Source of the DNA: Bacillota bacterium
GTDB lineage: Bacteria > Bacillota > Clostridia > Oscillospirales > Ruminococcaceae
DNA: 17,898 bases
Direction of reading: 5' to 3'
Assembly: GCA_023395435.1 (NCBI GenBank)
Contig: JAEWZG010000093.1
Span: 1 to 17,898, forward strand
Numbering within the stretch: the first letter of the stretch is position 1; every line of letters starts with the position of its first letter. This document shows positions 1 to 5,793 of the stretch, piece after piece. Position numbers and translations under genes: made by a program. The notes beneath the pieces are model-generated. The model was given only the letters and a program-made list of their open reading frames with translations. It made no database searches and was not told the DNA's origin.

Positions 1-2
1 TT

Positions 3-83
3 TCAAGGGTAGCAAGTAACAAGCTTTTGCAAGTGTCAGACCGTAATGCCATAGCAATGGCTGCCAGTAACGGAGCCTTATAG
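3..83 (+). CDS. C-terminal end of an unidentified protein (partial)
   Basis: An open frame enters from the left edge and stops at TAG (81-83). The 26 visible residues end in DRNAIAMAASNGAL. Seen in the sequence: the frame is open for its whole visible length and ends 15 bases before a strong hairpin with a T-rich tail pointing the same way, which is where the end of a real gene would be expected. The tail is rich in Ala and Asn with no motif that I recognise, so I assign no function. It does not look like the end of recR, the usual neighbour of yaaL in Bacillus. The other two + frames are closed within the first 18 bases. Confidence 0.5.
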   Translation, partial: SRVASNKLLQVSDRNAIAMAASNGAL

Positions 84-98
84 GCGACAAAAGAAATA

Positions 99-125
99 CC
101 ACCGGCTAAGCCGGTGGATTTTTAT
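99..125 (+). terminator. Intrinsic terminator between convergent genes
   Basis: CCACCGG pairs with CCGGTGG (99-105 with 111-117), and C106-G110 extends the stem to 8 base pairs around a TAA loop. ATTTTTAT follows on the + strand. It closes the partial gene ending at 83. The reverse side has a weaker T-rich tract and could also help terminate the Nudix gene, whose stop codon touches the T tail. Confidence 0.85.
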
Positions 126-530
126 TCATGAGATTGCTAATTTTGCTTTGTTAACGATACTTCTGTCGTTTTCATATGTGAGGATTGAAAGAGCGTGACC
201 GATTTCAACCCACTTAATATCAGATATTTCTTCTTCCTGAGGAACATATTCATAGTTCTTGGCTTTTGCAATGAAATAAACAACAACCTTCTGAGTATCC
301 TTTTTAGGTGAATAACTCACAGTTTCCCTGAATGTTGGATCAATAATAACGTCAATACCAGTTTCCTCTTTAATTTCACGGAGAGCTGTTTCAACTTCAG
401 TTTCGTTTGCTTCTACATGACCTTTCGGAAAAGACCAATGACCGCTGTTGACGTGTTTGATCAACAGAATTTCAGTATTACCATGATGCTTACGGTATAC
501 AATAGCACCACAGGATTTTTCGTTTATCAT
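126..530 (-). CDS. Nudix hydrolase (MutT / Ap4A-hydrolase-like)
   Basis: A small cytosolic Nudix pyrophosphohydrolase of 134 residues, the usual size for a single-domain member. The Nudix box spans residues 37-59 and fits GX5EX7REUXEEXGU: Gly37, Glu43, Arg51-Glu52, Glu55-Glu56 and Gly58, with the Glu cluster binding the catalytic metal. The preceding WSFPKGH segment (32-38) is typical of diadenosine tetraphosphatase-like members, which split Ap4A-type dinucleotides, but substrates in this superfamily cannot be read reliably from sequence. The start is supported by an AAGGA site about 8 bases upstream. The gene has its own good promoter (568-596), so it is probably transcribed separately from the Cys-rich gene upstream. 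A house-cleaning or nucleotide-signalling role is inference. Confidence 0.9.
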   Translation of the reverse strand: MINEKSCGAIVYRKHHGNTEILLIKHVNSGHWSFPKGHVEANETEVETALREIKEETGIDVIIDPTFRETVSYSPKKDTQKVVVYFIAKAKNYEYVPQEEEISDIKWVEIGHALSILTYENDRSIVNKAKLAIS

Positions 531-567
531 CTTGAATGTCCTTTCTTAAAAAATAAATATTGTAATT

Positions 568-596
568 ATTATATCACATTAAAACCTTTTTGTCTG
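568..596 (-). promoter_or_regulatory. Sigma-A-type promoter for the Nudix gene
   Basis: Read on the - strand, CAGACA (-35, four of six consensus bases) is followed after exactly 17 bases by TATAAT (-10, perfect). Transcription would start near 561, about 30 bases ahead of the Nudix start codon. Confidence 0.6.
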
Positions 597-638
597 TATT
601 TTTTAAGAAAAAAGCCTTTCATAATGAAAAAATCATCC

Positions 639-821
639 TTACATCTTATCAGAATAATCAGAGATTAATTTATTTTGACAGACTCCACCTTCGCATCTGC
701 AATGAGACGAGTTTAAACATTCATATTTTTCAGAGTTATCAGGACTAAGTGTTTTCTCAAGAGCAATATTTTTTGTCACAACAGGACAATACTGATGAAT
801 TATAGTTTTGTATTCAGACAT
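639..821 (-). CDS. Small Cys-rich hypothetical protein
   Basis: A 60-residue protein with five cysteines (12, 35, 41, 43, 48) and His40 in a short C-terminal cluster of the form CLNSSHCRCEGGVC. The spacing suggests metal binding, probably zinc, or redox-active thiols. No signal peptide or membrane segment is visible, so it is probably cytosolic. The gene is preceded by GAAAGGAA about 10 bases before the ATG, and it lies in a gap of its own, divergent from yaaL, which supports it as a real gene rather than a chance frame. I do not recognise a characterised family and give no function. Confidence 0.65.
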   Translation of the reverse strand: MSEYKTIIHQYCPVVTKNIALEKTLSPDNSEKYECLNSSHCRCEGGVCQNKLISDYSDKM

Positions 822-938
822 ACGACACCATTCCTTTCACATAAATTATTATTTATATTATTTCCAAAAATAAAAGCTGAATAAATATGTAATATTTGCC
901 AAAAATTTAAATATAATAATAATGAGCGGAGGACAACC

Positions 939-1202
939 ATGGAAATATTATTAAGTAGAATTCCTCTTATCAAGAAGTTTGCTATTGATAAGGAAGAAAA
1001 AAAGGAAAAGGAATATAACCAGGCATTAATAAATGACATTGAGGAAATAAAAAGACAGATTGAATCTGTTCAGACAAGATTTGATATGCTTAGTGATGGT
1101 AACCTTGTTGAGGCGACAATCTATGAAGAACGCGCATTAAAGGCACGTTACGCCTATCTTTTATACTTAGCAAGGGAAAGAAAAGTATACAGTGAAATAT
1201 AA
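939..1202 (+). CDS. yaaL: DUF2508 / YaaL-family protein
   Basis: An 87-residue soluble, highly charged, largely helical protein. The C-terminal two thirds, with QIESVQTRFDMLSDGNLVEA and then ALKARYAYLLYLARE, matches the DUF2508 pattern of Bacillus subtilis YaaL as I know it: an amphipathic helix, a short acidic link, then a second helix rich in Ala and Tyr. Its biochemical role is unknown. The start is fixed by GCGGAGGA eight bases upstream. A TATAAT at 912-917 could be a -10 element but lacks a convincing -35. The gene lies 26 bases upstream of bofA. In B. subtilis the order is recR-yaaL-bofA, so the pair is conserved here while recR is not in the visible upstream DNA. Confidence 0.8.
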   Translation: MEILLSRIPLIKKFAIDKEEKKEKEYNQALINDIEEIKRQIESVQTRFDMLSDGNLVEATIYEERALKARYAYLLYLARERKVYSEI

Positions 1203-1228
1203 AGTAATGACAGCAGAAGGGATAAGAC

Positions 1229-1480
1229 ATGAAGATTTTAATTATTATCGGCATTATAACAGGCATAATAATGCTTGCATTTTACCTCAAAACTGATCAC
1301 CCGATAAAAAATGCCTTTAAAAGTATGTTTGCGGGAGTGTGTGTGCTGCTACTAGTTAGTTTTTTCGGAAAATATGTTGATTTTGAATTGCCTTTATCCT
1401 TTTTTAACACTGGTGTGTCGTTGTTGCTAGGAATTCCAGGAGTTGTTTTATTAGTAATCGGGCATTTTATTTTAGTATAA
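1229..1480 (+). CDS. bofA: BofA-family integral membrane protein (sigma-K processing inhibitor family)
   Basis: An 83-residue hydrophobic protein with membrane segments at about residues 2-20, 32-48 and 60-82. The C-terminal FNTGVSLLLGIPGVVLL is the characteristic BofA-family stretch (turn followed by the Gly-Ile-Pro-Gly-Val membrane segment). In Bacillus sporulation BofA sits in the outer forespore membrane and inhibits the SpoIVFB protease that activates pro-sigma-K. The family also occurs in clostridia where the sigma-K pathway differs, so the exact role here is uncertain. The gene follows yaaL by 26 bases with an AGAAGGGA site upstream, is likely co-transcribed with it, and ends at the terminator 1488-1530. 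Its presence argues for an endospore-forming lineage. Confidence 0.8.
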   Translation: MKILIIIGIITGIIMLAFYLKTDHPIKNAFKSMFAGVCVLLLVSFFGKYVDFELPLSFFNTGVSLLLGIPGVVLLVIGHFILV

Positions 1481-1487
1481 AAATAAA

Positions 1488-1530
1488 CACAAAGAGCGCT
1501 TATCATATCGATAAACGCTCTTTGTGCTTT
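1488..1530. terminator. Bidirectional terminator between bofA and the cellobiose phosphorylase gene
   Basis: A 16-position stem, CACAAAGAGCGcTTAT against ATAAaCGCTCTTTGTG (one mismatch), encloses a seven-base loop. CTTTTA follows on the + strand and TTTATTTTTA on the - strand, so it can end both the yaaL-bofA and the cellobiose phosphorylase transcripts. Confidence 0.9.
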
Positions 1531-1542
1531 TATGAAGAAATT

Positions 1543-3993
1543 TTACCCTAACTGCACTGTTACCTGGTGAACTGCTCCGTCATTGAAAACAGGAAGCACA
1601 TTACCATCGATTGCCTTACCGTCACATACAACAGACTTAACGCCTTTTGAAACGTGATCTGGATTTGTAACAGTAATATTGTAAGTGTCATTTCTGAACT
1701 TTCTTGTTATTGAGTATCCGTCCCAAGCCTTTGGAATAGATGGATCAATCTTAAGTCCGTCATAATCAGGAATTACACCAAGTATATATTGTGAGATTGC
1801 AACAAAGTTCCAAGCAGCTGTACCTGTGAGCCAGCTGTTCTTAGCTTCGCCGTGTCTCTTTGCATCCTTACCAGCAACCATCTGAGCATATACATAAGGT
1901 TCAGTCTTGTGTAGATCTGAAATATCCTCAAGGAATGCAGGAGCGATCTTGCTGTAGTATTCATAAGCCTTGTCTCCACGGCCTACGAAAGCTTCTGCAC
2001 AGATAATCCAGGCATTGTTATGGCAGAATACACCGGCATTTTCCTTGTATCCTGCTGGATATGTTGAAATTTCACCGTACTGAATATAGTATTTTGTGAA
2101 AGCAGGGTTGTTAAGAACAAGACCGTATTTTGAGTTAAGGTATTTATCAACACTGTCAAGAGCCTTGATATCCTTACCTTCGTCTTTTCCAAGACCGCTC
2201 ATTACGCAGAAGCCCTGTGGTTCAATGAAGATTTTACCTTCTTCACATTCTTTTGAACCAACCTTCTTGCCAAAATCATCATAAGCTCTGAGGAACCATT
2301 CACCGTCATAGCCGTCTTTCATAATGATATCTGACATCTTATCAATTTCAGCCTGTGCTCTTGCAGCTTCAGCATCGTCGCCACGCTTCTTGCAGAGAGC
2401 AACATATTCAGGGCCAGCAAAAGTGAACAAGCCAGCAACAAATACAGATTCAGCAACCTTACTGAACTTGTCATCACCGAATTTTGGTGAAGTTGAAGTC
2501 TGGAATGATTCACCTGGTGTATCTGAGAAGCAGCTGAGGTTCAAGCAGTCGTTCCAGTCAGCACGCATAGCGAGTGGAAGACCGTGAGGTCCGGTTGAAT
2601 TAGCAACCTTGTTAAAGGACTGCTTTAAGTGATGCATAAGAGGCTGAGCCTTTGATTCATCATTATCATAAGGAACCATTTCGTCAAGTATTGAGTAATC
2701 GCCAGTTTCCTTTATATAAGCAGCAACTGAAAGTATCATCCACAATGGGTCATCTGAGAAGTTTCCGCCGACAGCATCATTACCCTTTTTTGTGAGAGGC
2801 TGATACTGGTGGTAACAGCCACCGTCTTCAAACTGTGTTGCAGCAATATCAAGAATCCTTTCTTTTGCTCTTTCAGGAACCTGATGAACAAATCCCAGCA
2901 AGTCCTGATTTGAATCTCTGAAGCCCATTCCACGTCCAATACCACTTTCAAAGTATGAAGCAGAACGTGACATGTTGAATGTAATCATACACTGATACTG
3001 ATTCCAGATGTTAACCATTCGGTTAACCTTATCGTCAGATGTATTAACTGTATATTTTGAAAGAAGCTCTTCCCATGATTTCTTTAGCTGATCAAGAGCT
3101 GCGTCAACCTTTTCAGAAGTATCAAAAGCCTTCATCATATCATATGCTTTTGACTTGTTCATTTTTCCGTCAGCTGTCCACTTATCTTTGCCGTTTTCAA
3201 CATAACCAAGAAGGAAAACAAAATCTTTTGTTTCGCCAGCATCAAGTGTTACTTCAATGCAGTGTGAAGCAACTGGTGACCATCCATCAGCAATTGAATT
3301 GCTTGCCTTACCAGCTTCAACAGCCTGTGGGTTGCCAAAACCATTGTAAAGACCGATAAATGAATCTCTATCTGTATCAAATCCGTCGATAGGAGAGTTT
3401 ACTGTGTAGAAAGCGAAGTGGTCACGACGCTCTTTGTATTCAGTTTTATGGAATATTGTTGAACCTTCAATATCAACTTCACCAGTACTAAAGTTTCTCT
3501 GGAAGTTCTCGCCGTCATCTGAAGCATTCCATAAGCACCATTCAACAAATGAGAAGAATTTAAATGTCTTCTTTGTGTTTCCTTCGTTCTTTAATACGAC
3601 CTTTTCAACTTCTCCGTTAAAGTTGTTTGGAACAAGGAAGGTAATTTCAGCAGAAATGTCGTTTCTCTTACCAGAAATTATTGTATAGCCCATACCGTGA
3701 CGGCATTTGTAGCTGTCAAGCTCAGCCTTACAAGGACTCCAACCTGGGTTCCAGATATCTCCGTTATCGTTTATATAAAAATAACGTCCACCCATATCTA
3801 TTGGGACATTGTTATAACGATATCTTGTAATTCTTCTAAGTTTTGCATCTTTGAAGAAGCAATATCCTCCCGCTGTGTTTGAAATAAGTGAGAAAAATTC
3901 CTGTGATCCAAGGTAGTTAATCCATGGATATGGAGTTCTCGGGTTTGTGATTACATACTCTTTGTTCTGATCGTCGAAAAATCCGAATTTCAT
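1543..3993 (-). CDS. cbp: Cellobiose phosphorylase (GH94)
   Basis: An 816-residue cytosolic enzyme of glycoside hydrolase family 94 that splits cellobiose with phosphate into alpha-glucose 1-phosphate and glucose, saving ATP when cellulose fragments are used. The order fits the family: N-terminal beta-sandwich (about 1-300, with the opening GFFDDQNKEYVI and TPYPWINYLG), an (alpha/alpha)6 barrel (about 320-740) and a C-terminal beta domain. SRSASYFESGIGRGMGFRDS and the DWND motif at 479-482 are active-site signatures; Asp482 is the likely general acid by family knowledge. The length agrees with ruminococcal and clostridial cellobiose phosphorylases. A GAAAGGAAG site precedes the ATG. It is the second gene of an operon with the mutarotase 31 bases upstream. 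No secretion signal is present, so cellobiose must be imported by a transporter encoded elsewhere. Cellodextrin phosphorylase is less likely given the length and N-terminus. Confidence 0.95.
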   Translation of the reverse strand: MKFGFFDDQNKEYVITNPRTPYPWINYLGSQEFFSLISNTAGGYCFFKDAKLRRITRYRYNNVPIDMGGRYFYINDNGDIWNPGWSPCKAELDSYKCRHGMGYTIISGKRNDISAEITFLVPNNFNGEVEKVVLKNEGNTKKTFKFFSFVEWCLWNASDDGENFQRNFSTGEVDIEGSTIFHKTEYKERRDHFAFYTVNSPIDGFDTDRDSFIGLYNGFGNPQAVEAGKASNSIADGWSPVASHCIEVTLDAGETKDFVFLLGYVENGKDKWTADGKMNKSKAYDMMKAFDTSEKVDAALDQLKKSWEELLSKYTVNTSDDKVNRMVNIWNQYQCMITFNMSRSASYFESGIGRGMGFRDSNQDLLGFVHQVPERAKERILDIAATQFEDGGCYHQYQPLTKKGNDAVGGNFSDDPLWMILSVAAYIKETGDYSILDEMVPYDNDESKAQPLMHHLKQSFNKVANSTGPHGLPLAMRADWNDCLNLSCFSDTPGESFQTSTSPKFGDDKFSKVAESVFVAGLFTFAGPEYVALCKKRGDDAEAARAQAEIDKMSDIIMKDGYDGEWFLRAYDDFGKKVGSKECEEGKIFIEPQGFCVMSGLGKDEGKDIKALDSVDKYLNSKYGLVLNNPAFTKYYIQYGEISTYPAGYKENAGVFCHNNAWIICAEAFVGRGDKAYEYYSKIAPAFLEDISDLHKTEPYVYAQMVAGKDAKRHGEAKNSWLTGTAAWNFVAISQYILGVIPDYDGLKIDPSIPKAWDGYSITRKFRNDTYNITVTNPDHVSKGVKSVVCDGKAIDGNVLPVFNDGAVHQVTVQLG

Positions 3994-4024
3994 TGTAATC
4001 TTCCTTTCATCATAAAATAATTAG

Positions 4025-5029
4025 TTAAAATGTTGATATTCTTTGAAAGCCTGTCCAGGTTTCTCCCGGCTTAAGTTCAGTATAGCCAGTAACTTTGTCA
4101 GGGAGAGAGATGTTTGATGCGTCAATCATAGCAGACATAGGTTCAGGACAGCAGAAGCCAGCATTGCCCCAGTGATTCCAGAAAAGCCAGTATTTATATT
4201 CCTTTCCGGTTTCGTACCGAATGCCCTTGCCGGATTTTTCATCGAAAATCTCAACAACATTAAGACCGTTCTTGTTTTCAGAAATAGTATCAACGGAATA
4301 CATATCATTATCAATTGATGTTGTAAGTGGGTTCATTTTACCTTCCTTAAACATCAAATCATAATCCTTAAGTGTTAATGCTTCTCCTGTGCAGACAAGA
4401 CTGTCATTAAGAGTAAGCTTTTCAAAAATGTTTGCCTTGATTCTTAAATCCTCTTCTTTAGTAGCTTTGCTGAAGGGGAGGTTTATTGCAGTGTGGTTAC
4501 CAGCAATAACAGGCAGCATATTTTTTGAAAGATTTTTTATTTTGAATACATACTCAAGTCCCGAATTGGACAATGTATATGTAATGGTTGCTTTAAAATT
4601 AAGTGGATAGTACTTGTAGAATTCATCGTTTTCGTTATAATCAAATTCAGCAGTGATTGAACAGAAAGCCTCATCACATAAGGTATTAGTGACTTTAAAT
4701 GCTCTTTGATGTAAAAATCCGTGGATAAAATTATTAAAATCAGGTTCATTGATAGGAAGGTTATAGGTGTTATCTGACGCCTTTAAAATTCCTTTATGAA
4801 AACGATTAGGTAAATATAGAGTTGGGATTCCATAAAGACAGATATCCTGCTTTAATTTTTCATTTGAAATTTTTTCATCAAAATGGAGAATTTCATAATT
4901 GTTTTTTGTATCTTGAAGTCTGAGCATGTTTGCACCAATGCCTGGGCAGAATAAAGCAGAGAAATCAGAGCAGTCTAACTGGTAGCATAATTCCCCATTA
5001 AAATCAATTTTTTTAATAGAAGTTCCCAA
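4025..5029 (-). CDS. Aldose 1-epimerase-like mutarotase
   Basis: A 334-residue cytosolic protein of the galactose mutarotase-like superfamily, which interconverts alpha and beta anomers of free sugars. Superfamily features include LPNRFHKG at about residues 73-80, the GNHTAINLPF segment with the presumed catalytic His, and CPEPMSAMIDASN near the C-terminus with the expected catalytic Glu. The start codon is TTG (5027-5029) behind AAGGCGGTG; the frame has no ATG until well inside the domain, so TTG is the best choice. It lies 31 bases upstream of the cellobiose phosphorylase gene and shares its promoter. Inference: it equilibrates the anomers of the free glucose released by phosphorolysis, or of the incoming disaccharide, for the next enzyme. 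Sugar specificity cannot be read from sequence, so I do not call it galM. Confidence 0.85.
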   Translation of the reverse strand: MGTSIKKIDFNGELCYQLDCSDFSALFCPGIGANMLRLQDTKNNYEILHFDEKISNEKLKQDICLYGIPTLYLPNRFHKGILKASDNTYNLPINEPDFNNFIHGFLHQRAFKVTNTLCDEAFCSITAEFDYNENDEFYKYYPLNFKATITYTLSNSGLEYVFKIKNLSKNMLPVIAGNHTAINLPFSKATKEEDLRIKANIFEKLTLNDSLVCTGEALTLKDYDLMFKEGKMNPLTTSIDNDMYSVDTISENKNGLNVVEIFDEKSGKGIRYETGKEYKYWLFWNHWGNAGFCCPEPMSAMIDASNISLPDKVTGYTELKPGETWTGFQRISTF

Positions 5030-5044
5030 AAAATAGCACCGCCT

Positions 5045-5062
5045 TATTTAAACGTTTAAGTA
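5045..5062 (-). promoter_or_regulatory. Putative LacI-family operator
   Basis: The 18 bases TATTTAAACGTTTAAGTA form a palindrome with a single mismatched pair and a perfect 12-base core TTAAACGTTTAA. The central AAACGTTT with an AT-rich surround is typical of LacI/GalR-family operators, and the site lies just downstream of the -10 region, where binding would block initiation. No regulator gene is in the window, so control by such a repressor is inference. Confidence 0.55.
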
Positions 5063-5066
5063 CAAT

Positions 5067-5098
5067 ATTATAATAACATAAGGGATACATCTTGTCCA
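5067..5098 (-). promoter_or_regulatory. Promoter of the mutarotase-cellobiose phosphorylase operon
   Basis: On the - strand TGGACA (-35, 5093-5098) is followed after 17 bases by TATTAT (-10, 5070-5075); a perfect TATAAT overlaps it at 20 bases spacing (5067-5072). Transcription would start near 5062, overlapping the palindromic operator. Confidence 0.6.
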
Positions 5099-5184
5099 CA
5101 AAATATTGAGTCAAACTAAAAAAATTGGTATTCTTGTATAATACATATAGAATTTTTTTGTTATAATAACAAAATACCTTAAAA

Positions 5185-5211
5185 ACGAAAATCAAACTTA
5201 ACGATTTTCGT
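5185..5211. repeat. Perfect inverted repeat in the divergent promoter region
   Basis: ACGAAAATC (5185-5193) and GATTTTCGT (5203-5211) are perfect 9-base inverted copies around a nine-base spacer. On the - strand a TTTTT run follows the second arm, as in an intrinsic terminator, but no - strand gene is visible just upstream. It may instead be a two-fold symmetric protein site between the divergent promoters. Confidence 0.5.
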
Positions 5212-5229
5212 AAATTAAAAAAATAAAAT

Positions 5230-5259
5230 TTGAATAACATAATCAAAAATGAGAATAAT
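5230..5259 (+). promoter_or_regulatory. Possible promoter of the DUF378 gene
   Basis: TTGAAT (5230-5235), an 18-base spacer and AATAAT (5254-5259) resemble a sigma-A promoter. The start would be near 5266, about 50 bases ahead of the gene. Confidence 0.35.
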
Positions 5260-5315
5260 ATAAAAGGAACGTAGAATTCGTTCGGGTTTGCAAAAAAATT
5301 TGCAGGAGGTGTAAT

Positions 5316-5522
5316 ATGTTAGATAAAATCGCACTGTTTTTGTTAGTGGTCGGTGGACTGAACTGGGGACTAATCGGAATATTTGACTTTGACCTTGTAG
5401 CTTGGCTGTTTGGCGGACAAGATGCAGTACTCAGCAGAATTATATATACACTTGTTGGTATATCAGCTCTTTGGTGCATTTCACTATTCTTTAAAAGAAA
5501 TACAGTTATTAATAACGACTAA
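5316..5522 (+). CDS. DUF378 family small membrane protein
   Basis: A 68-residue protein with two membrane helices (about residues 5-22 and 40-58) joined by FDFDLVAWLFGGQDAVLSR. The opening DKIALFLLVVGGLNWGLIGIF is the characteristic DUF378 pattern, as in Bacillus YuzA. The function of the family is unknown. The start is firmly set by GCAGGAGGTG six bases before the ATG. The gene is divergent from the mutarotase operon, and its transcript probably runs through the long hairpin at 5553-5662 to the terminator at 5668-5699. Confidence 0.85.
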   Translation: MLDKIALFLLVVGGLNWGLIGIFDFDLVAWLFGGQDAVLSRIIYTLVGISALWCISLFFKRNTVINND

Positions 5523-5552
5523 GTCATGCATTTGTCCAATAGAAGATAAAGC

Positions 5553-5662
5553 TGTTTAACAAAAGAATCGGGGGCTTTTTAAAAAATGCAAAAAACCTAT
5601 TAAGCTTTGGGGTTTGCCTGGTTTGTGCATTTATAGAGAGTTCCCCATTCTTTTGTTAAACA
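5553..5662 (+). repeat. Long imperfect hairpin, candidate structured RNA or MITE
   Basis: Bases 5553-5568 (TGTTTAACAAAAGAAT) pair perfectly with 5647-5662. After a bulged C, four G-C pairs follow (5570-5573 with 5643-5646). An interior stretch of 11 bases on each side can pair only through alternating U-A and G-U pairs. An upper stem follows (ATGCA with 5626-5630, then AAACC with 5620-5624) and a loop of about 22 bases. The outer arms would also fit terminal inverted repeats of a very small non-autonomous element. No open frame of interest is inside. It ends five bases before a terminator, so it is likely present in RNA. Confidence 0.6.
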
Positions 5663-5667
5663 AAAAC

Positions 5668-5699
5668 AAAAAGCAGAGTATATCATACTCTGCTTTTTT
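5668..5699 (+). terminator. Intrinsic terminator downstream of DUF378 and the long hairpin
   Basis: AAAAAGCAGAGTAT pairs perfectly with ATACTCTGCTTTTT around a three-base ATC loop, and the second arm runs into T6. It isolates the DUF378 transcript from metG. Confidence 0.9.
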
Positions 5700-5719
5700 G
5701 TCTGATAAGTGTGAAACTA

Positions 5720-5748
5720 TTGATAAATCCATGATTTTGTGATAATAT
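5720..5748 (+). promoter_or_regulatory. metG promoter
   Basis: TTGATA (-35), a 17-base spacer and TAATAT (-10). A start near 5755 leaves a leader of about 40 bases, too short for a T-box or S-box, which are often found ahead of methionine genes in this phylum. Confidence 0.7.
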
Positions 5749-5793
5749 ATATTAATTAAGCAAATATTTTTTAATCTTTGAGGAGGATAAACA

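Noticed and set aside
608..629. Terminator after the Cys-rich gene
   Set aside because: A T6 run on the - strand follows a TTTCAT/ATGAAA stem of only six AT-rich pairs with a one-base loop, too weak to call.
5092..5100. DnaA box-like TTGTCCACA in the mutarotase promoter
   Set aside because: A single copy one base off the DnaA consensus, overlapping the -35 element; no cluster around it.
5749..5793. T-box or S-box riboswitch ahead of metG
   Set aside because: The leader after the promoter is only about 40 bases and a complete terminator lies upstream of the promoter, so there is no room for either.
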